This document shows, piece by piece, positions 34,716 to 43,201 of a DNA stretch of 64,000 nucleotides. Under the pieces are notes generated by a model. The model made no database searches, was not told the DNA's origin, and was given only the letters and a program-made list of their open reading frames with translations. Source of the DNA: Algoriphagus chordae (GTDB lineage: Bacteria; Bacteroidota; Bacteroidia; Cytophagales; Cyclobacteriaceae). The DNA lies in contig NZ_QKZT01000007.1 of the NCBI RefSeq assembly GCF_003254055.1, positions 1 to 64,000 of the forward strand, read 5' to 3'. A program made the translations under genes and the position numbers. The stretch's first letter is position 1. Every line of letters begins with the position of its first letter.

Positions 34716-35609
34716 ATGGATACAGCAAAACATCAAGCAGGCTTCGTCAACATCATAGGAAAACCAAATGTGGGCAAGTCTACATTGATGAATATCCTTG
34801 TAGGTGAACGGCTTTCGATCATTACTTCTAAAGCCCAAACCACCCGTCATAGGATAATTGGACTTACAAATGCCGATAATTATCAAATAGTTTTTTCGGA
34901 CACACCCGGCATGCTGAAGCCTCAGTACGAACTTCAGAAGAACATGATGAGCTTCGTAAACATCTCTCTTGAAGATGCGGACATCATTCTATTTGTCACA
35001 GACCTATACGAGACAGCAAATGACATCGAGCACGTTATCGAAAAAATCAACGAGTCTGGCGTTCCAGTTCTATTGGTCATCAATAAGATTGATTTAGCCA
35101 AACCTGGTCAGCTGGAAGAAATAACTACCTATTGGACTTCTAGAATTAAGTCTGAGCTGGTTATTCCGATTTCTGCTGGCGAGAAGTTCAATACCGAAAA
35201 AATCATGCAGGAGATTCTCGATAGACTGCCAGAGCATCCGGCGTTTTATGACAAAGCGGAACTTTCTGATCGCTCTGAACGGTTCTTTGCCTCTGAGATT
35301 ATTCGTGAGAAAATCTTTGAGAATTACAAAAAAGAAATACCCTACAGCTCTGAAGTCTCCATTGAGGATTTCAAGGTGAAGAAGAATATCATCAGTGTGC
35401 GTGCAATTATCTATGTAGAAAGAGATAGCCAAAAAGGCATCATCATAGGAGATAAAGGAGCGGCACTGAAAAAAGTGGGAATCCAAGCCCGTGAAGAACT
35501 AGAAAAGTTCTTCGGAAAAAAAGTCTTTCTTGAAACCTTCGTGAAGGTGGAACAAGACTGGAGAAAAAATAAACTGAAACTGAAAAAATTTGGGTACGAC
35601 CCAACCTGA
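34716..35609 (+). CDS. era: GTPase Era
   Basis: 297 residues, the usual Era length. The GTPase domain has G1 GKPNVGKS (16-23), the G3 motif DTPG and G4 NKID; the C-terminal KH domain carries VIIGDKGAALKKVGIQARE-like RNA-binding GxxG sequence. Era binds the 3' end of 16S rRNA and helps 30S subunit maturation, at the membrane face. It is two bases upstream of der, so both ribosome-assembly GTPases are made from one operon. Confidence 0.97.
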   Translation: MDTAKHQAGFVNIIGKPNVGKSTLMNILVGERLSIITSKAQTTRHRIIGLTNADNYQIVFSDTPGMLKPQYELQKNMMSFVNISLEDADIILFVTDLYETANDIEHVIEKINESGVPVLLVINKIDLAKPGQLEEITTYWTSRIKSELVIPISAGEKFNTEKIMQEILDRLPEHPAFYDKAELSDRSERFFASEIIREKIFENYKKEIPYSSEVSIEDFKVKKNIISVRAIIYVERDSQKGIIIGDKGAALKKVGIQAREELEKFFGKKVFLETFVKVEQDWRKNKLKLKKFGYDPT

Positions 35610-35611
35610 TC

Positions 35612-36925
35612 ATGGCAAATATAGTAGCGATAGTAGGTAGACCTAATGTGGGTAAATCCACTCTTTTCAACCGACTGGTAGAAGAGCGCAAGGCAATTGA
35701 AGACAATATGAGTGGAGTAACCCGTGATCGTCACTACGGGCATGCTCAGTGGTCAGGCAAATTCTTCTCGGTGATTGACACCGGCGGATATGTGACCGGC
35801 TCTGAGGACATGTATGAGGCGGAGATTCGTAAGCAGGTGAAGCTTGCCATAGAGGAAGCAGATGTAATACTTTTCATTGTGGATTGCCATACGGGTCTTA
35901 CAGATTTGGACAGTGAATTTGCCAAAGAACTTAGAAGTAGCAAGAAGCCTATTTTTGTCGTTGCTAATAAAGCTGACAATCAGGAAAGAAGCTTTGCCGC
36001 CCATGAGTTTTACTCTCTGGGAGTAAGTGATTTTGAAGTGTTCCCAATCGCTTCTGCCAGTGGAAGTGGCACAGGAGAGCTTCTGGATGAAATGATTACT
36101 CATTTCGAAGATGTGGGAGACGAAGACCCAGATGCTGACACTCCAAAGATTTCGATTCTTGGAAGACCAAACGTGGGTAAATCATCTTTCTTAAATGCCC
36201 TCATCGGCAAAGACCGCTCTATTGTCACCAACGAAGCAGGTACGACAAGGGATTCTATTCACACACGCTACCAGCTTTTTGGACAGGATTTCATCATCAC
36301 CGATACTGCCGGAATCAGAAAGAAATCCAAGGTAACAGAAGATGTAGAGTTCTACTCTGTCATGCGCTCCTTGAGAACACTTGAAGAGTCTGATGTTGTT
36401 ATGGTGATGGTAGATGCTACTCGTGGTCTTGAATCTCAAGATATGAACTTGATCTCCCTCGCCATCAAGAATAATAAAGGCGTGATGATAATGGTAAACA
36501 AGTGGGATTTGATCGAAAAGGATCATAAAACCATGGGAAAAATCAAAGACGACATGATGGAGAAATTGGGTGAAAATAAATGGATCCCAATCATCTTCAC
36601 ATCAGTGACAGAAAAGCAAAGAATTTTCCAAGCTATTGAGTTGGCGGTGAAAGTGTATGAAAATAAAACTCGTCGCATCACCACATCCAAACTTAATGAT
36701 TTGATGCTTGCTGAAATCGAAAGATATCCACCACCAGCATGGAAAGGAAAGTATATTAAAATCAAATATTCTACCCAACTCCCTACTAAAAATCCGGTGT
36801 TTGCATTCTTCTGCAACCTGCCACAATATATCAAATCACCTTACACGAGATACCTCGAAAACCGCCTCCGCGAACACTTTGACTTCGAAGGAGTTCCGGT
36901 AAAAATCATTTATAAAAACAAATAA
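35612..36925 (+). CDS. der: GTPase Der (EngA)
   Basis: 437 residues with two GTPase domains in tandem: G1 motifs GRPNVGKS near residue 8 and again near residue 183, DTGG and DTAG switch motifs, and NKAD/NKWD base-binding motifs. A C-terminal KH-like domain follows. It acts in 50S ribosomal subunit assembly. Length and both domains are complete. The gene follows era with a two-base gap. Confidence 0.97.
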   Translation: MANIVAIVGRPNVGKSTLFNRLVEERKAIEDNMSGVTRDRHYGHAQWSGKFFSVIDTGGYVTGSEDMYEAEIRKQVKLAIEEADVILFIVDCHTGLTDLDSEFAKELRSSKKPIFVVANKADNQERSFAAHEFYSLGVSDFEVFPIASASGSGTGELLDEMITHFEDVGDEDPDADTPKISILGRPNVGKSSFLNALIGKDRSIVTNEAGTTRDSIHTRYQLFGQDFIITDTAGIRKKSKVTEDVEFYSVMRSLRTLEESDVVMVMVDATRGLESQDMNLISLAIKNNKGVMIMVNKWDLIEKDHKTMGKIKDDMMEKLGENKWIPIIFTSVTEKQRIFQAIELAVKVYENKTRRITTSKLNDLMLAEIERYPPPAWKGKYIKIKYSTQLPTKNPVFAFFCNLPQYIKSPYTRYLENRLREHFDFEGVPVKIIYKNK

Positions 36926-36943
36926 AATATATTTGAACGGTTG

Positions 36944-36975
36944 TTGTTTTATTGATCAAAGTAGTAATACATTTG
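36944..36975 (+). promoter_or_regulatory. Strong Bacteroidota promoter for the small lipoprotein
   Basis: TTG at 36944-36946 and TACATTTG at 36968-36975 with a 21-base spacer fit the Bacteroidota -33/-7 consensus closely. The gene starts 27 bases further on. Confidence 0.65.
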
Positions 36976-37001
36976 CAGCGTAATTAAGAAAAACACAACA
37001 A

Positions 37002-37205
37002 ATGAAAAAAGTATTTGCAATTTTCGCAATCGCTAGCATGTTCGCTGTAGCTTCATGCGGTAACAAAGAAGTAAAAGAAGAAGGTACTGAAACTATCGAG
37101 GTAGTAGAAGAGACCGTTGTAGAGGAAGAAGTAATCATTATCGATGAGGCTGACTCAACTGTAGTAGTTGAAGAAGTTGTTGAGGTAGTTGAGTCTGTGA
37201 ACTAA
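37002..37205 (+). CDS. Small acidic Val/Glu-rich lipoprotein
   Basis: 67 residues. Signal MKKVFAIFAIASMFAVASC gives lipidated Cys19. The mature 49 residues are almost wholly Val, Glu, Thr and Ile in short repeats (VVEETVVEEEV, VVVEEVVEVV), strongly acidic. Similar short lipoproteins are often highly expressed in Cytophagales, but no function is established. The strong promoter upstream and the terminator at 37229 make it a one-gene unit. Confidence 0.8.
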   Translation: MKKVFAIFAIASMFAVASCGNKEVKEEGTETIEVVEETVVEEEVIIIDEADSTVVVEEVVEVVESVN

Positions 37206-37228
37206 TTCACACCTTCCTTAAATGAATT

Positions 37229-37258
37229 GAGTCCCGTATTCGCGGGACTCTTTTTTTT
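37229..37258 (+). terminator. Terminator of the small lipoprotein gene
   Basis: Stem GAGTCCCG / CGGGACTC followed by eight T. It separates this gene from the SprT-like gene. Confidence 0.88.
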
Positions 37259-37270
37259 GTACTTTTCGAA

Positions 37271-37894
37271 ATGAGCGGTTCAGAACAACTAAGACAAGTC
37301 TTAATAACAAAACTCCCTGAGGCAGCTGTCAATTATGCTGTTGAACTTTGGGAGCAAGAACCCTTTTCTTTTAAGACTACTGCTACTCGCAAATCTAAAC
37401 TTGGAGACTTTAGATACCGTAGAGATAGGCAAACCCAAACGATCACAATCAATGCGGATCTCAATCCCTATCAATTCCTGCTCACTTATATACATGAAGT
37501 AGCACATCTTCATGCCTTTGTGAGGTTTGGTATCGATATCGCACCGCATGGCGCTGAGTGGAAATCAACTTTTCAACAATTACTATTTCCTATCCTCTCT
37601 ACCAAATTTTTCCCAATTGACTTGCTCATCCCCTTGCGCAAGCACATGAAGAACCCGAAAGCAAGTTCGGCAGCTGATCTTTTTCTGATGAAGGAAATGA
37701 GCAAATACGATGAACCAAGCCTCAACCAAGAAGCTCTTTTTCTATCTGATTTGAAACCTGGAAATCGATTTTTGCTTTCTGGGCGTGAATTTGAAAAAGG
37801 AGAAACAAGAAGAACTCGTGTATTATGCCAGGAAATCAAATCTGGAAAAAAGTATCTGATCGCTCAATTGGCTAAGGTAAAGTTGATTGCTTAA
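37271..37894 (+). CDS. SprT-like zinc metallopeptidase domain protein
   Basis: 207 residues. The HExxH motif HEVAHLHAF is near residue 79, preceded by TITINADLNPYQFLLTYI, and a further His (APHGAEWK) gives the third zinc ligand, as in SprT/Spartan domains. The C-terminal part (NRFLLSGREFEKGETRRTRV) is a small beta domain. SprT-like proteins cut proteins bound to DNA in eukaryotes; the bacterial role is less clear. It ends two bases before the convergent scpB. Confidence 0.88.
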   Translation: MSGSEQLRQVLITKLPEAAVNYAVELWEQEPFSFKTTATRKSKLGDFRYRRDRQTQTITINADLNPYQFLLTYIHEVAHLHAFVRFGIDIAPHGAEWKSTFQQLLFPILSTKFFPIDLLIPLRKHMKNPKASSAADLFLMKEMSKYDEPSLNQEALFLSDLKPGNRFLLSGREFEKGETRRTRVLCQEIKSGKKYLIAQLAKVKLIA

Positions 37895-37895
37895 T

Positions 37896-38456
37896 TCAGT
37901 CTCGCTCCTCTCCGATCTGGTTGTCTGGCTGAGAAAAATCCTTTGGCTGAGGCAGATCTTTAATGGAGTTTATCCCAAAGTATTCCATAAACTTCGCAGA
38001 AGTGCCATACAAAATTGGCCTTCCAAGACCCTCTGATTTGCCCTTGATATCTACTAGCTCTTTTTCTAACAACTTCTGGACAGAGTAATCACTATTTACC
38101 CCTCTGATCTGCTCAATATCGCCTTTGGTTACAGGCTGCTTGTATGCGATGATAGACAAGGTCTCCAACTGTGCCGTAGAAAGTCTTTTCTGAGACTGCT
38201 GGCGCAAAAGAATCCCGATGGAAGTTTGATAGGCAGGCTTGGTCAAGAACTGATACCCTCCACCCAAATGCTCCAACTGAAAAGAAAACTCCTCCGACTG
38301 GTATTTTTCGCTCAATTGATCAATCGCCTGATCTACATGATCAGCGGGGATTTCCGCCTCAAACATTTCAGTAAGACACTTGACTATCTCCGCCTTGGGC
38401 AAAGGTGTGGGAGCACAAAAAATCAATGCTTCAATATGCCGGTGAAGAAAATCCAA
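37896..38456 (-). CDS. scpB: Segregation and condensation protein ScpB
   Basis: 186 residues. The winged-helix repeats of ScpB are visible: HRHIEALIFCAPTPLPKAEI, GGGYQFLTKPAYQTSI, LETLSIIAYKQPVTKGDIEQ and GRPILYGTSAKFMEYFGI. It joins ScpA and SMC in the condensin complex that organises and separates the chromosome. It starts three bases after the stop of the DksA-like gene, so the two are probably one operon. Confidence 0.95.
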   Translation of the reverse strand: MDFLHRHIEALIFCAPTPLPKAEIVKCLTEMFEAEIPADHVDQAIDQLSEKYQSEEFSFQLEHLGGGYQFLTKPAYQTSIGILLRQQSQKRLSTAQLETLSIIAYKQPVTKGDIEQIRGVNSDYSVQKLLEKELVDIKGKSEGLGRPILYGTSAKFMEYFGINSIKDLPQPKDFSQPDNQIGEERD

Positions 38457-38459
38457 GGC

Positions 38460-38843
38460 TTATCTCTGAGCAAGTTTGGCTTCAATAGACTGCATGGTAT
38501 GCGGCACAGCCATTAATCGCTCTTTTGAGATCAACTTACCTGTATCCACACATACACCATAAGTACCGTTTTTGATGCGGATCAGTGCATTCTCAAGATT
38601 GATAATAAACTTCTGTTGTCTTGCTGCCAATTGATTCTGACTCTCTCTTTCTAAAGTATCGGCTCCGTCTTCCAGCAATTTGGAAGTAGATGCAGTGTAA
38701 CCTGTACCCGAATCATTTCTCTTGCTCAATGACTCTTTCAGTACATTCAATTCCTCTTTCGCACTTTGAAGTTTCTTCAAGATGATTTCCTCGAATTCTT
38801 TTAATTCTTCCGGAGAATATGCGGTCTTTTCTTCCTTGCTCAT
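38460..38843 (-). CDS. DksA/TraR-family protein with reduced zinc finger
   Basis: 127 residues. The N-terminal coiled coil (LKEFEEIILKKLQSAKEELN) and C-terminal globular end (GTYGVCVDTGKLISKERLMA, VPHTMQSIEAKL) follow the DksA/TraR layout. Only one Cys of the usual four-Cys zinc finger is left, as is common in Bacteroidota members. It may act on RNA polymerase in the stringent response. It lies upstream of scpB. Confidence 0.88.
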   Translation of the reverse strand: MSKEEKTAYSPEELKEFEEIILKKLQSAKEELNVLKESLSKRNDSGTGYTASTSKLLEDGADTLERESQNQLAARQQKFIINLENALIRIKNGTYGVCVDTGKLISKERLMAVPHTMQSIEAKLAQR

Positions 38844-39262
38844 AGCCAGCTAAAATTAAGTAATAGTATTGGGACGATTCTTTCTAGAATTTGTTCCCTA
38901 AAATACACCTACGCATTGGAATTACAAGAATTCCTAGCATTGCTTTTACTTGAAAATTATGTCTAATTGATGATTTTAAGCCTTTTCAGGTTGAAGCTTT
39001 GCTAGCGAAAACCATGAGTAAGTTTAGTAATAAATGCTCTTGGCGAAGAGTGTCACTCTACCTGAATTTTTCAAAAAGCTGATAATCAAAACAGTAGAAC
39101 TCGCCATACTTGATATTGACTTTCAATCCATCAAGAAGAGCTCCTGACAAATGGTATGTTCTCAGATAAAGCTAGAACATGTTCTTTTTAGAAAAAAAAA
39201 TCCTAGTCTCACGATTAAAACCGCGGAGCAAAGCAGTGAACATTCTCTACTGGCTGGCACAT
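38844..39262. other. Gap without a recognised gene
   Basis: About 420 bases, moderately AT-rich. A possible small palindrome (GGAATT...AATTCC) lies near 38917-38933. I see no RNA gene or convincing reading frame here. Confidence 0.4.
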
Positions 39263-39284
39263 AAAAAAAACCGTCAAGCGACGG
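39262..39284 (-). terminator. Terminator of the 56-residue gene
   Basis: On the minus strand the stem CCGTC GCTT GACGG is followed by eight T. It overlaps the stop codon of the gene at 39274-39444. Confidence 0.75.
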
Positions 39285-39444
39285 CTTTTTCTTCAAGTAT
39301 CATTTTCTTCAATCTCGTCTGCAGAACCAAGAGGTCTGCATCGATCCGATACTTCATATTCAAATACTGAGAGACCTCCTTGAGGTCTTTGCCATTCTGC
39401 AGGTGAATCGTCTGCAAGGCTTGAGTGATTAGGTCTTTTTCCAT
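39274..39444 (-). CDS. Small protein of 56 residues
   Basis: Starts MEKDLITQALQTIHLQNGKD and ends KKMILEEKAVA. It is helical and charged, with no signal peptide or Cys. The reading frame fits the local codon habit and ends exactly in a strong terminator hairpin, which supports a real gene; the plus-strand frame over the same bases does not. No Shine-Dalgarno-like site is clear, as is common in this phylum. Function unknown. Confidence 0.6.
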   Translation of the reverse strand: MEKDLITQALQTIHLQNGKDLKEVSQYLNMKYRIDADLLVLQTRLKKMILEEKAVA

Positions 39445-39514
39445 GGTTTTGGGGCGTTAAGCTTCTTAAGATACTATTTTCTGCTCTTTAAACCCTGAAA
39501 TAAGAAGAAAAAAA

Positions 39515-42097
39515 TTAAAGTTTTGTCGCAATGACTATGGTTTTCCGGATTACCCTCATTTCTCCAGTCAAATCATACAATTCTATCAACAGCACATAAT
39601 AGCCTGATCTTAGGACCTTTCCCTGACTATCCGTTCCTGCCCAGGTAAACAATCCAGCTGTGCCCAATATTTCATTTTCTGCAAGTACTTGGATCAATTG
39701 GCCTGTGGTAGAATAAATCCTAAAACTTCCGACCCAACCTGCTTGGTCAAGTTCATAGCGAATAGTCGTAAAGGTATTTCCATTGCTTCCTTCAGGGTCA
39801 AAAACTTCAGGATCGATTTGAATCAATTCCGCTTCGAATTCACCAGAAATCACTTGAGAATTTTTCCTACCTGGAGTTGCGTATTCTTCCACTGCCGACG
39901 CCGAATACCAGTTGGCAGACAAGCTAGCCGCTGACTGGGTAGAAAGCCGCTCCAGAGAAACTCCCTTTGGGTCTTTCAGCAATGGATGATGAAGCTCTTC
40001 CGAATAAGGAAATGTCTCCGCAATATTTCCTGTAGCATCCAATAACACTACCGTACCCCCAGCTATAGGATAGCTTGGAAGTGTAGCGATATGGACAAAG
40101 GCTCCCATGGATGATCTAGCATAATCAAGCTTCAGCATATCGGGACTAGTGGTGATTGCCAAATACCCTCTTGGCGGCAAAATCAAGGAAGATTCACCGA
40201 GCTGCTTCACTTGAGCTACCTCTCCCATTTCATCAAAGTTCGCAAGCTTCCAATCTTGTATATCAAGGTAATTATCAGTTACATTGATCAATTCCACAAA
40301 TTTCGGTGAACCCGCTTTTGGATTGAAAAGAAGCTCATTGATCAATACCTCTCCTTTTTCAGCCTGTACCGGCAAAACGAATTGAAATGGCTCTGTTTGC
40401 AGAAATCCATTCCCTGAGCAATCCGTCAACCCATTTATTCTTAGTCTATAAATAGTATTCGCAGTAAGATCCTCTGCAAGGAAAATCTGAATCTCTTTGG
40501 AACTCGACTGAGCGATGGAGTCAATTTGCAAACTTGGCTCAAAGACAAAGTTTACTGGATCAAATCCTGAAAGAATAGGCTTAGAAAAGCTCAATATCAG
40601 ACTTTTTGAAGAGGAGAATTCTACCCTATTGAGCAGCGGGGGATTTTCATCTGGAGTCAAATCGAAAATAGAATTTTGTCTTCCTGGCGTTCCTCTCAGC
40701 GGATCAATCGATGGCTTAAGCAGATCAGACTGCTCACAGGCATAGAATGGATTTGCAACTTCCAGGCTGTATCCTCCACTGGAGTACTCAGTACCTCTCC
40801 AACTGTTCGTAGTATATGCAATCCTATCAATCGGCTTCCCTTGATCGTCCTGAAGACTTAACTGATCTCCAGAATTCAAAAGCGTAGGCCAGCTTCTTAT
40901 AGGAATGATTTCTCCATATTCCATCAAAAGTAAAGTTTGGTTCTCAGGAATCAAAAGCAAGTAATCGCCAGGTTGTACCCACTTTTCTTTTAGAATCACA
41001 GTCGATTTAGAATTTGACCAAGAAACACCCTCGAGGCGGATCGCATATTCTCCAGCATGAAATATTTCCACATATTCCACATTGGGCAGGTCGAGATCAG
41101 CCTTGGGAGCTGGCATGATTTCGTTGATCAGCAGGGCTTTGGGCAGAATGGCTGAAGGATCAAAAAATTGAAAAGAAATCACCGTATCCTGCAGGAAGTT
41201 GCCTTCTAAATCTGGGACTTGTGCAATCTCTAAATCATAATAATTCCCCAGTTCTAACTCTTCCGAAAAGGTCAGATAAACCAAAGAATCCGCATTCAAT
41301 CTAACTACTTCTGGTTCTTGCCCATCCAGTTTATAATTGTGTAAAAACTCAGAAAAGACAGGATCTACGGCTTCATCAAATTGAACCTCGACTTGATTAT
41401 CATCATATCCTTGTACACGTACTACCATCGGCGCGGTCCGATCTACCACAAACTCCCCAAACTCAAAATCATCCATCAACCATTTTGCGCAGGTCCCAGT
41501 ACCAGGACCACAGTGGATTTCTACCATTAGAAAAACCTCTTCTACAGCTTGATACTCTTCCGGAACATCCAACTCAAACATTCTGAATTCTTGGTCTTCA
41601 TTCCCAAATTCATTTGCTCCTCCAAGTACTTTCCGCTCAGTATAACCACTTTCCAATTTCCCTCCCCAACGATAGTAAACTTGAGCAGGCCTATCACCAG
41701 AGCCATTTTTGACTGACCTCGCCCAGAAACGAACTTTGGGATCCTTGAGTCCTTTGGGAGAAAGTCGAATGATAAGTTCTCCATCAAATGTAGAAATTGG
41801 CTGTACGGCCAAGGCTTTGCTGCCATTCCTTCCAAGTCCCCTTAGTTGATATATCCGCGAAGAAGTACTTCTGATCTCATTTGCATACCAGTCTGGCAAA
41901 AATTCATCTGGATAGCTGATGATCGAAAAATCACTTTCAAAATCCTGAATACGACTATTGAACTCCACTTGCGACTTGTCACTCACTGCGAAAACAGTGA
42001 AAAAGATCATTTGCCAAATAAAAATTAAGCCTACCACAAGCATCTCAATTAAAAAGTCTAGACTCAATATAATATTCAAAATGATCGCAAACCACAC
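39515..42097 (-). CDS. Large lamin-tail-domain surface protein
   Basis: Up to 860 residues; a downstream Met near residue 19 could be the true start of the signal segment. Two lamin-tail domains are visible by their openings LLINEIMPAPKADLDLPNVE (near 325) and VLINELLFNPKAGSPKFVEL (near 585), separated by immunoglobulin-like regions. The end (FRIYSTTGQLIQVLAENEIL, YYVLLIELYDLTGEMRVIRK) is FlgD-like and resembles a sorting domain. It is probably exported and cell-surface attached. Role unknown. The gene runs towards the small protein at 39274, with about 70 bases between them. Confidence 0.78.
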   Translation of the reverse strand: MWFAIILNIILSLDFLIEMLVVGLIFIWQMIFFTVFAVSDKSQVEFNSRIQDFESDFSIISYPDEFLPDWYANEIRSTSSRIYQLRGLGRNGSKALAVQPISTFDGELIIRLSPKGLKDPKVRFWARSVKNGSGDRPAQVYYRWGGKLESGYTERKVLGGANEFGNEDQEFRMFELDVPEEYQAVEEVFLMVEIHCGPGTGTCAKWLMDDFEFGEFVVDRTAPMVVRVQGYDDNQVEVQFDEAVDPVFSEFLHNYKLDGQEPEVVRLNADSLVYLTFSEELELGNYYDLEIAQVPDLEGNFLQDTVISFQFFDPSAILPKALLINEIMPAPKADLDLPNVEYVEIFHAGEYAIRLEGVSWSNSKSTVILKEKWVQPGDYLLLIPENQTLLLMEYGEIIPIRSWPTLLNSGDQLSLQDDQGKPIDRIAYTTNSWRGTEYSSGGYSLEVANPFYACEQSDLLKPSIDPLRGTPGRQNSIFDLTPDENPPLLNRVEFSSSKSLILSFSKPILSGFDPVNFVFEPSLQIDSIAQSSSKEIQIFLAEDLTANTIYRLRINGLTDCSGNGFLQTEPFQFVLPVQAEKGEVLINELLFNPKAGSPKFVELINVTDNYLDIQDWKLANFDEMGEVAQVKQLGESSLILPPRGYLAITTSPDMLKLDYARSSMGAFVHIATLPSYPIAGGTVVLLDATGNIAETFPYSEELHHPLLKDPKGVSLERLSTQSAASLSANWYSASAVEEYATPGRKNSQVISGEFEAELIQIDPEVFDPEGSNGNTFTTIRYELDQAGWVGSFRIYSTTGQLIQVLAENEILGTAGLFTWAGTDSQGKVLRSGYYVLLIELYDLTGEMRVIRKTIVIATKL

Positions 42098-42168
42098 TTT
42101 TTACCAGCATTTATACAGATTTCCTTAAAATATTCGAGAGACAGGTCTGAAAATGAATTAGTAGCTCT

Positions 42169-42176
42169 TACTTTTG
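42169..42176 (+). promoter_or_regulatory. Probable -7 box of asd
   Basis: TACTTTTG fits TAnnTTTG and lies 36 bases before the asd start at 42212. Confidence 0.45.
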
Positions 42177-42211
42177 TGCTTCAAAAATTTTCAACAACTA
42201 CTTTAAATCTG

Positions 42212-43201
42212 ATGAAATTAGCAGTGGTAGGAGCTACCGGCTTGGTAGGCTCAGAAATCCTAGAGGTGCTAGCAGAGCACAACTTCCCCTTTGACGAACT
42301 TCTATTAGTCGCCAGCGAGCGATCTGTAGGTAAACAGATTGACTATAAGGGTAAACCTTACACTGTCATCGGACTTGCAGAAGCTGTTTCTCTGAAGCCT
42401 GAAGTAGCTATATTTTCAGCAGGCGGAAGCACATCTACAGAATGGGCTCCAAAATTCGCTGAAGTAGGCACTATCGTCATCGATAATTCTTCCGCTTGGA
42501 GAATGGATGCGACCAAAAAATTGGTTGTTCCTGAGATCAATGGTAAAGAATTGACGAAAGAAGATAAGATCATCGCCAATCCAAACTGCTCTACCATACA
42601 AATGGTGCTGGCTCTAGCTCCTTTGCGTGAGCGCTACGGCATCAAAAGAGTTGTGGTGTCCACTTACCAGTCTGTGACAGGGTCGGGCAAAGCAGCGGTA
42701 GACCAGATGATGGCGGAGCGTGTAGGAGAAAAAGCCAACATGGTCTATCCGCACAAGATTGACATGAACGTGCTTCCTCACATAGATGTATTCCAAGAAA
42801 ACGGCTACACGAAGGAGGAGATGAAAATGATCAAGGAGACTAAGAAAATCTTCAGCGATGATACAATCCAAGTAACTGCGACCACAGTGAGAATCCCAAC
42901 TATGGGAGGACACTCTGAAGCGGTAAACGTGGAATTCAAAGAAGACTTCGACTTGACAGAAGTGCGTGAGCTACTTGCAGCTGCGCCTGGGGTAATCGTA
43001 CAGGACGACCCAGCAAACAATGTCTATCCTATGCCGATCAATGCGCACAAAAAAGATGAGGTATTCGTAGGTCGCTTGAGAAGAGATGAGTCTCAGGCAA
43101 ATACACTAAATATGTGGATTGTAGCTGACAACCTTAGAAAGGGCGCAGCAACCAACGCCGTGCAAATCGCTGAGTACGCGCTCGCAAACGGCTTGTTTTA
43201 A
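42212..43201 (+). CDS. asd: Aspartate-semialdehyde dehydrogenase
   Basis: About 329 residues from ATG 42212, giving MKLAVVGATGLVGSEILEVL with the NADP-binding GxTGxVG motif; the longer frame from 42176 starts with the promoter box. The catalytic Cys lies in NPNCSTIQMVLALAPL, and the His in VRIPTMGGHSEAVNVEF. It reduces aspartyl phosphate to aspartate semialdehyde for Lys, Met, Thr and diaminopimelate synthesis. The last base of its stop is the first base of the next start (TAATG). Confidence 0.96.
   Translation: MKLAVVGATGLVGSEILEVLAEHNFPFDELLLVASERSVGKQIDYKGKPYTVIGLAEAVSLKPEVAIFSAGGSTSTEWAPKFAEVGTIVIDNSSAWRMDATKKLVVPEINGKELTKEDKIIANPNCSTIQMVLALAPLRERYGIKRVVVSTYQSVTGSGKAAVDQMMAERVGEKANMVYPHKIDMNVLPHIDVFQENGYTKEEMKMIKETKKIFSDDTIQVTATTVRIPTMGGHSEAVNVEFKEDFDLTEVRELLAAAPGVIVQDDPANNVYPMPINAHKKDEVFVGRLRRDESQANTLNMWIVADNLRKGAATNAVQIAEYALANGLF

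Noticed and set aside
37002..37205. Antifreeze or repeat-toxin role for the Val/Glu-rich lipoprotein
   Set aside because: Composition alone gives no support for such a role.
39179..39370. 63-residue plus-strand frame
   Set aside because: It overlaps the better-supported minus-strand gene and its terminator.
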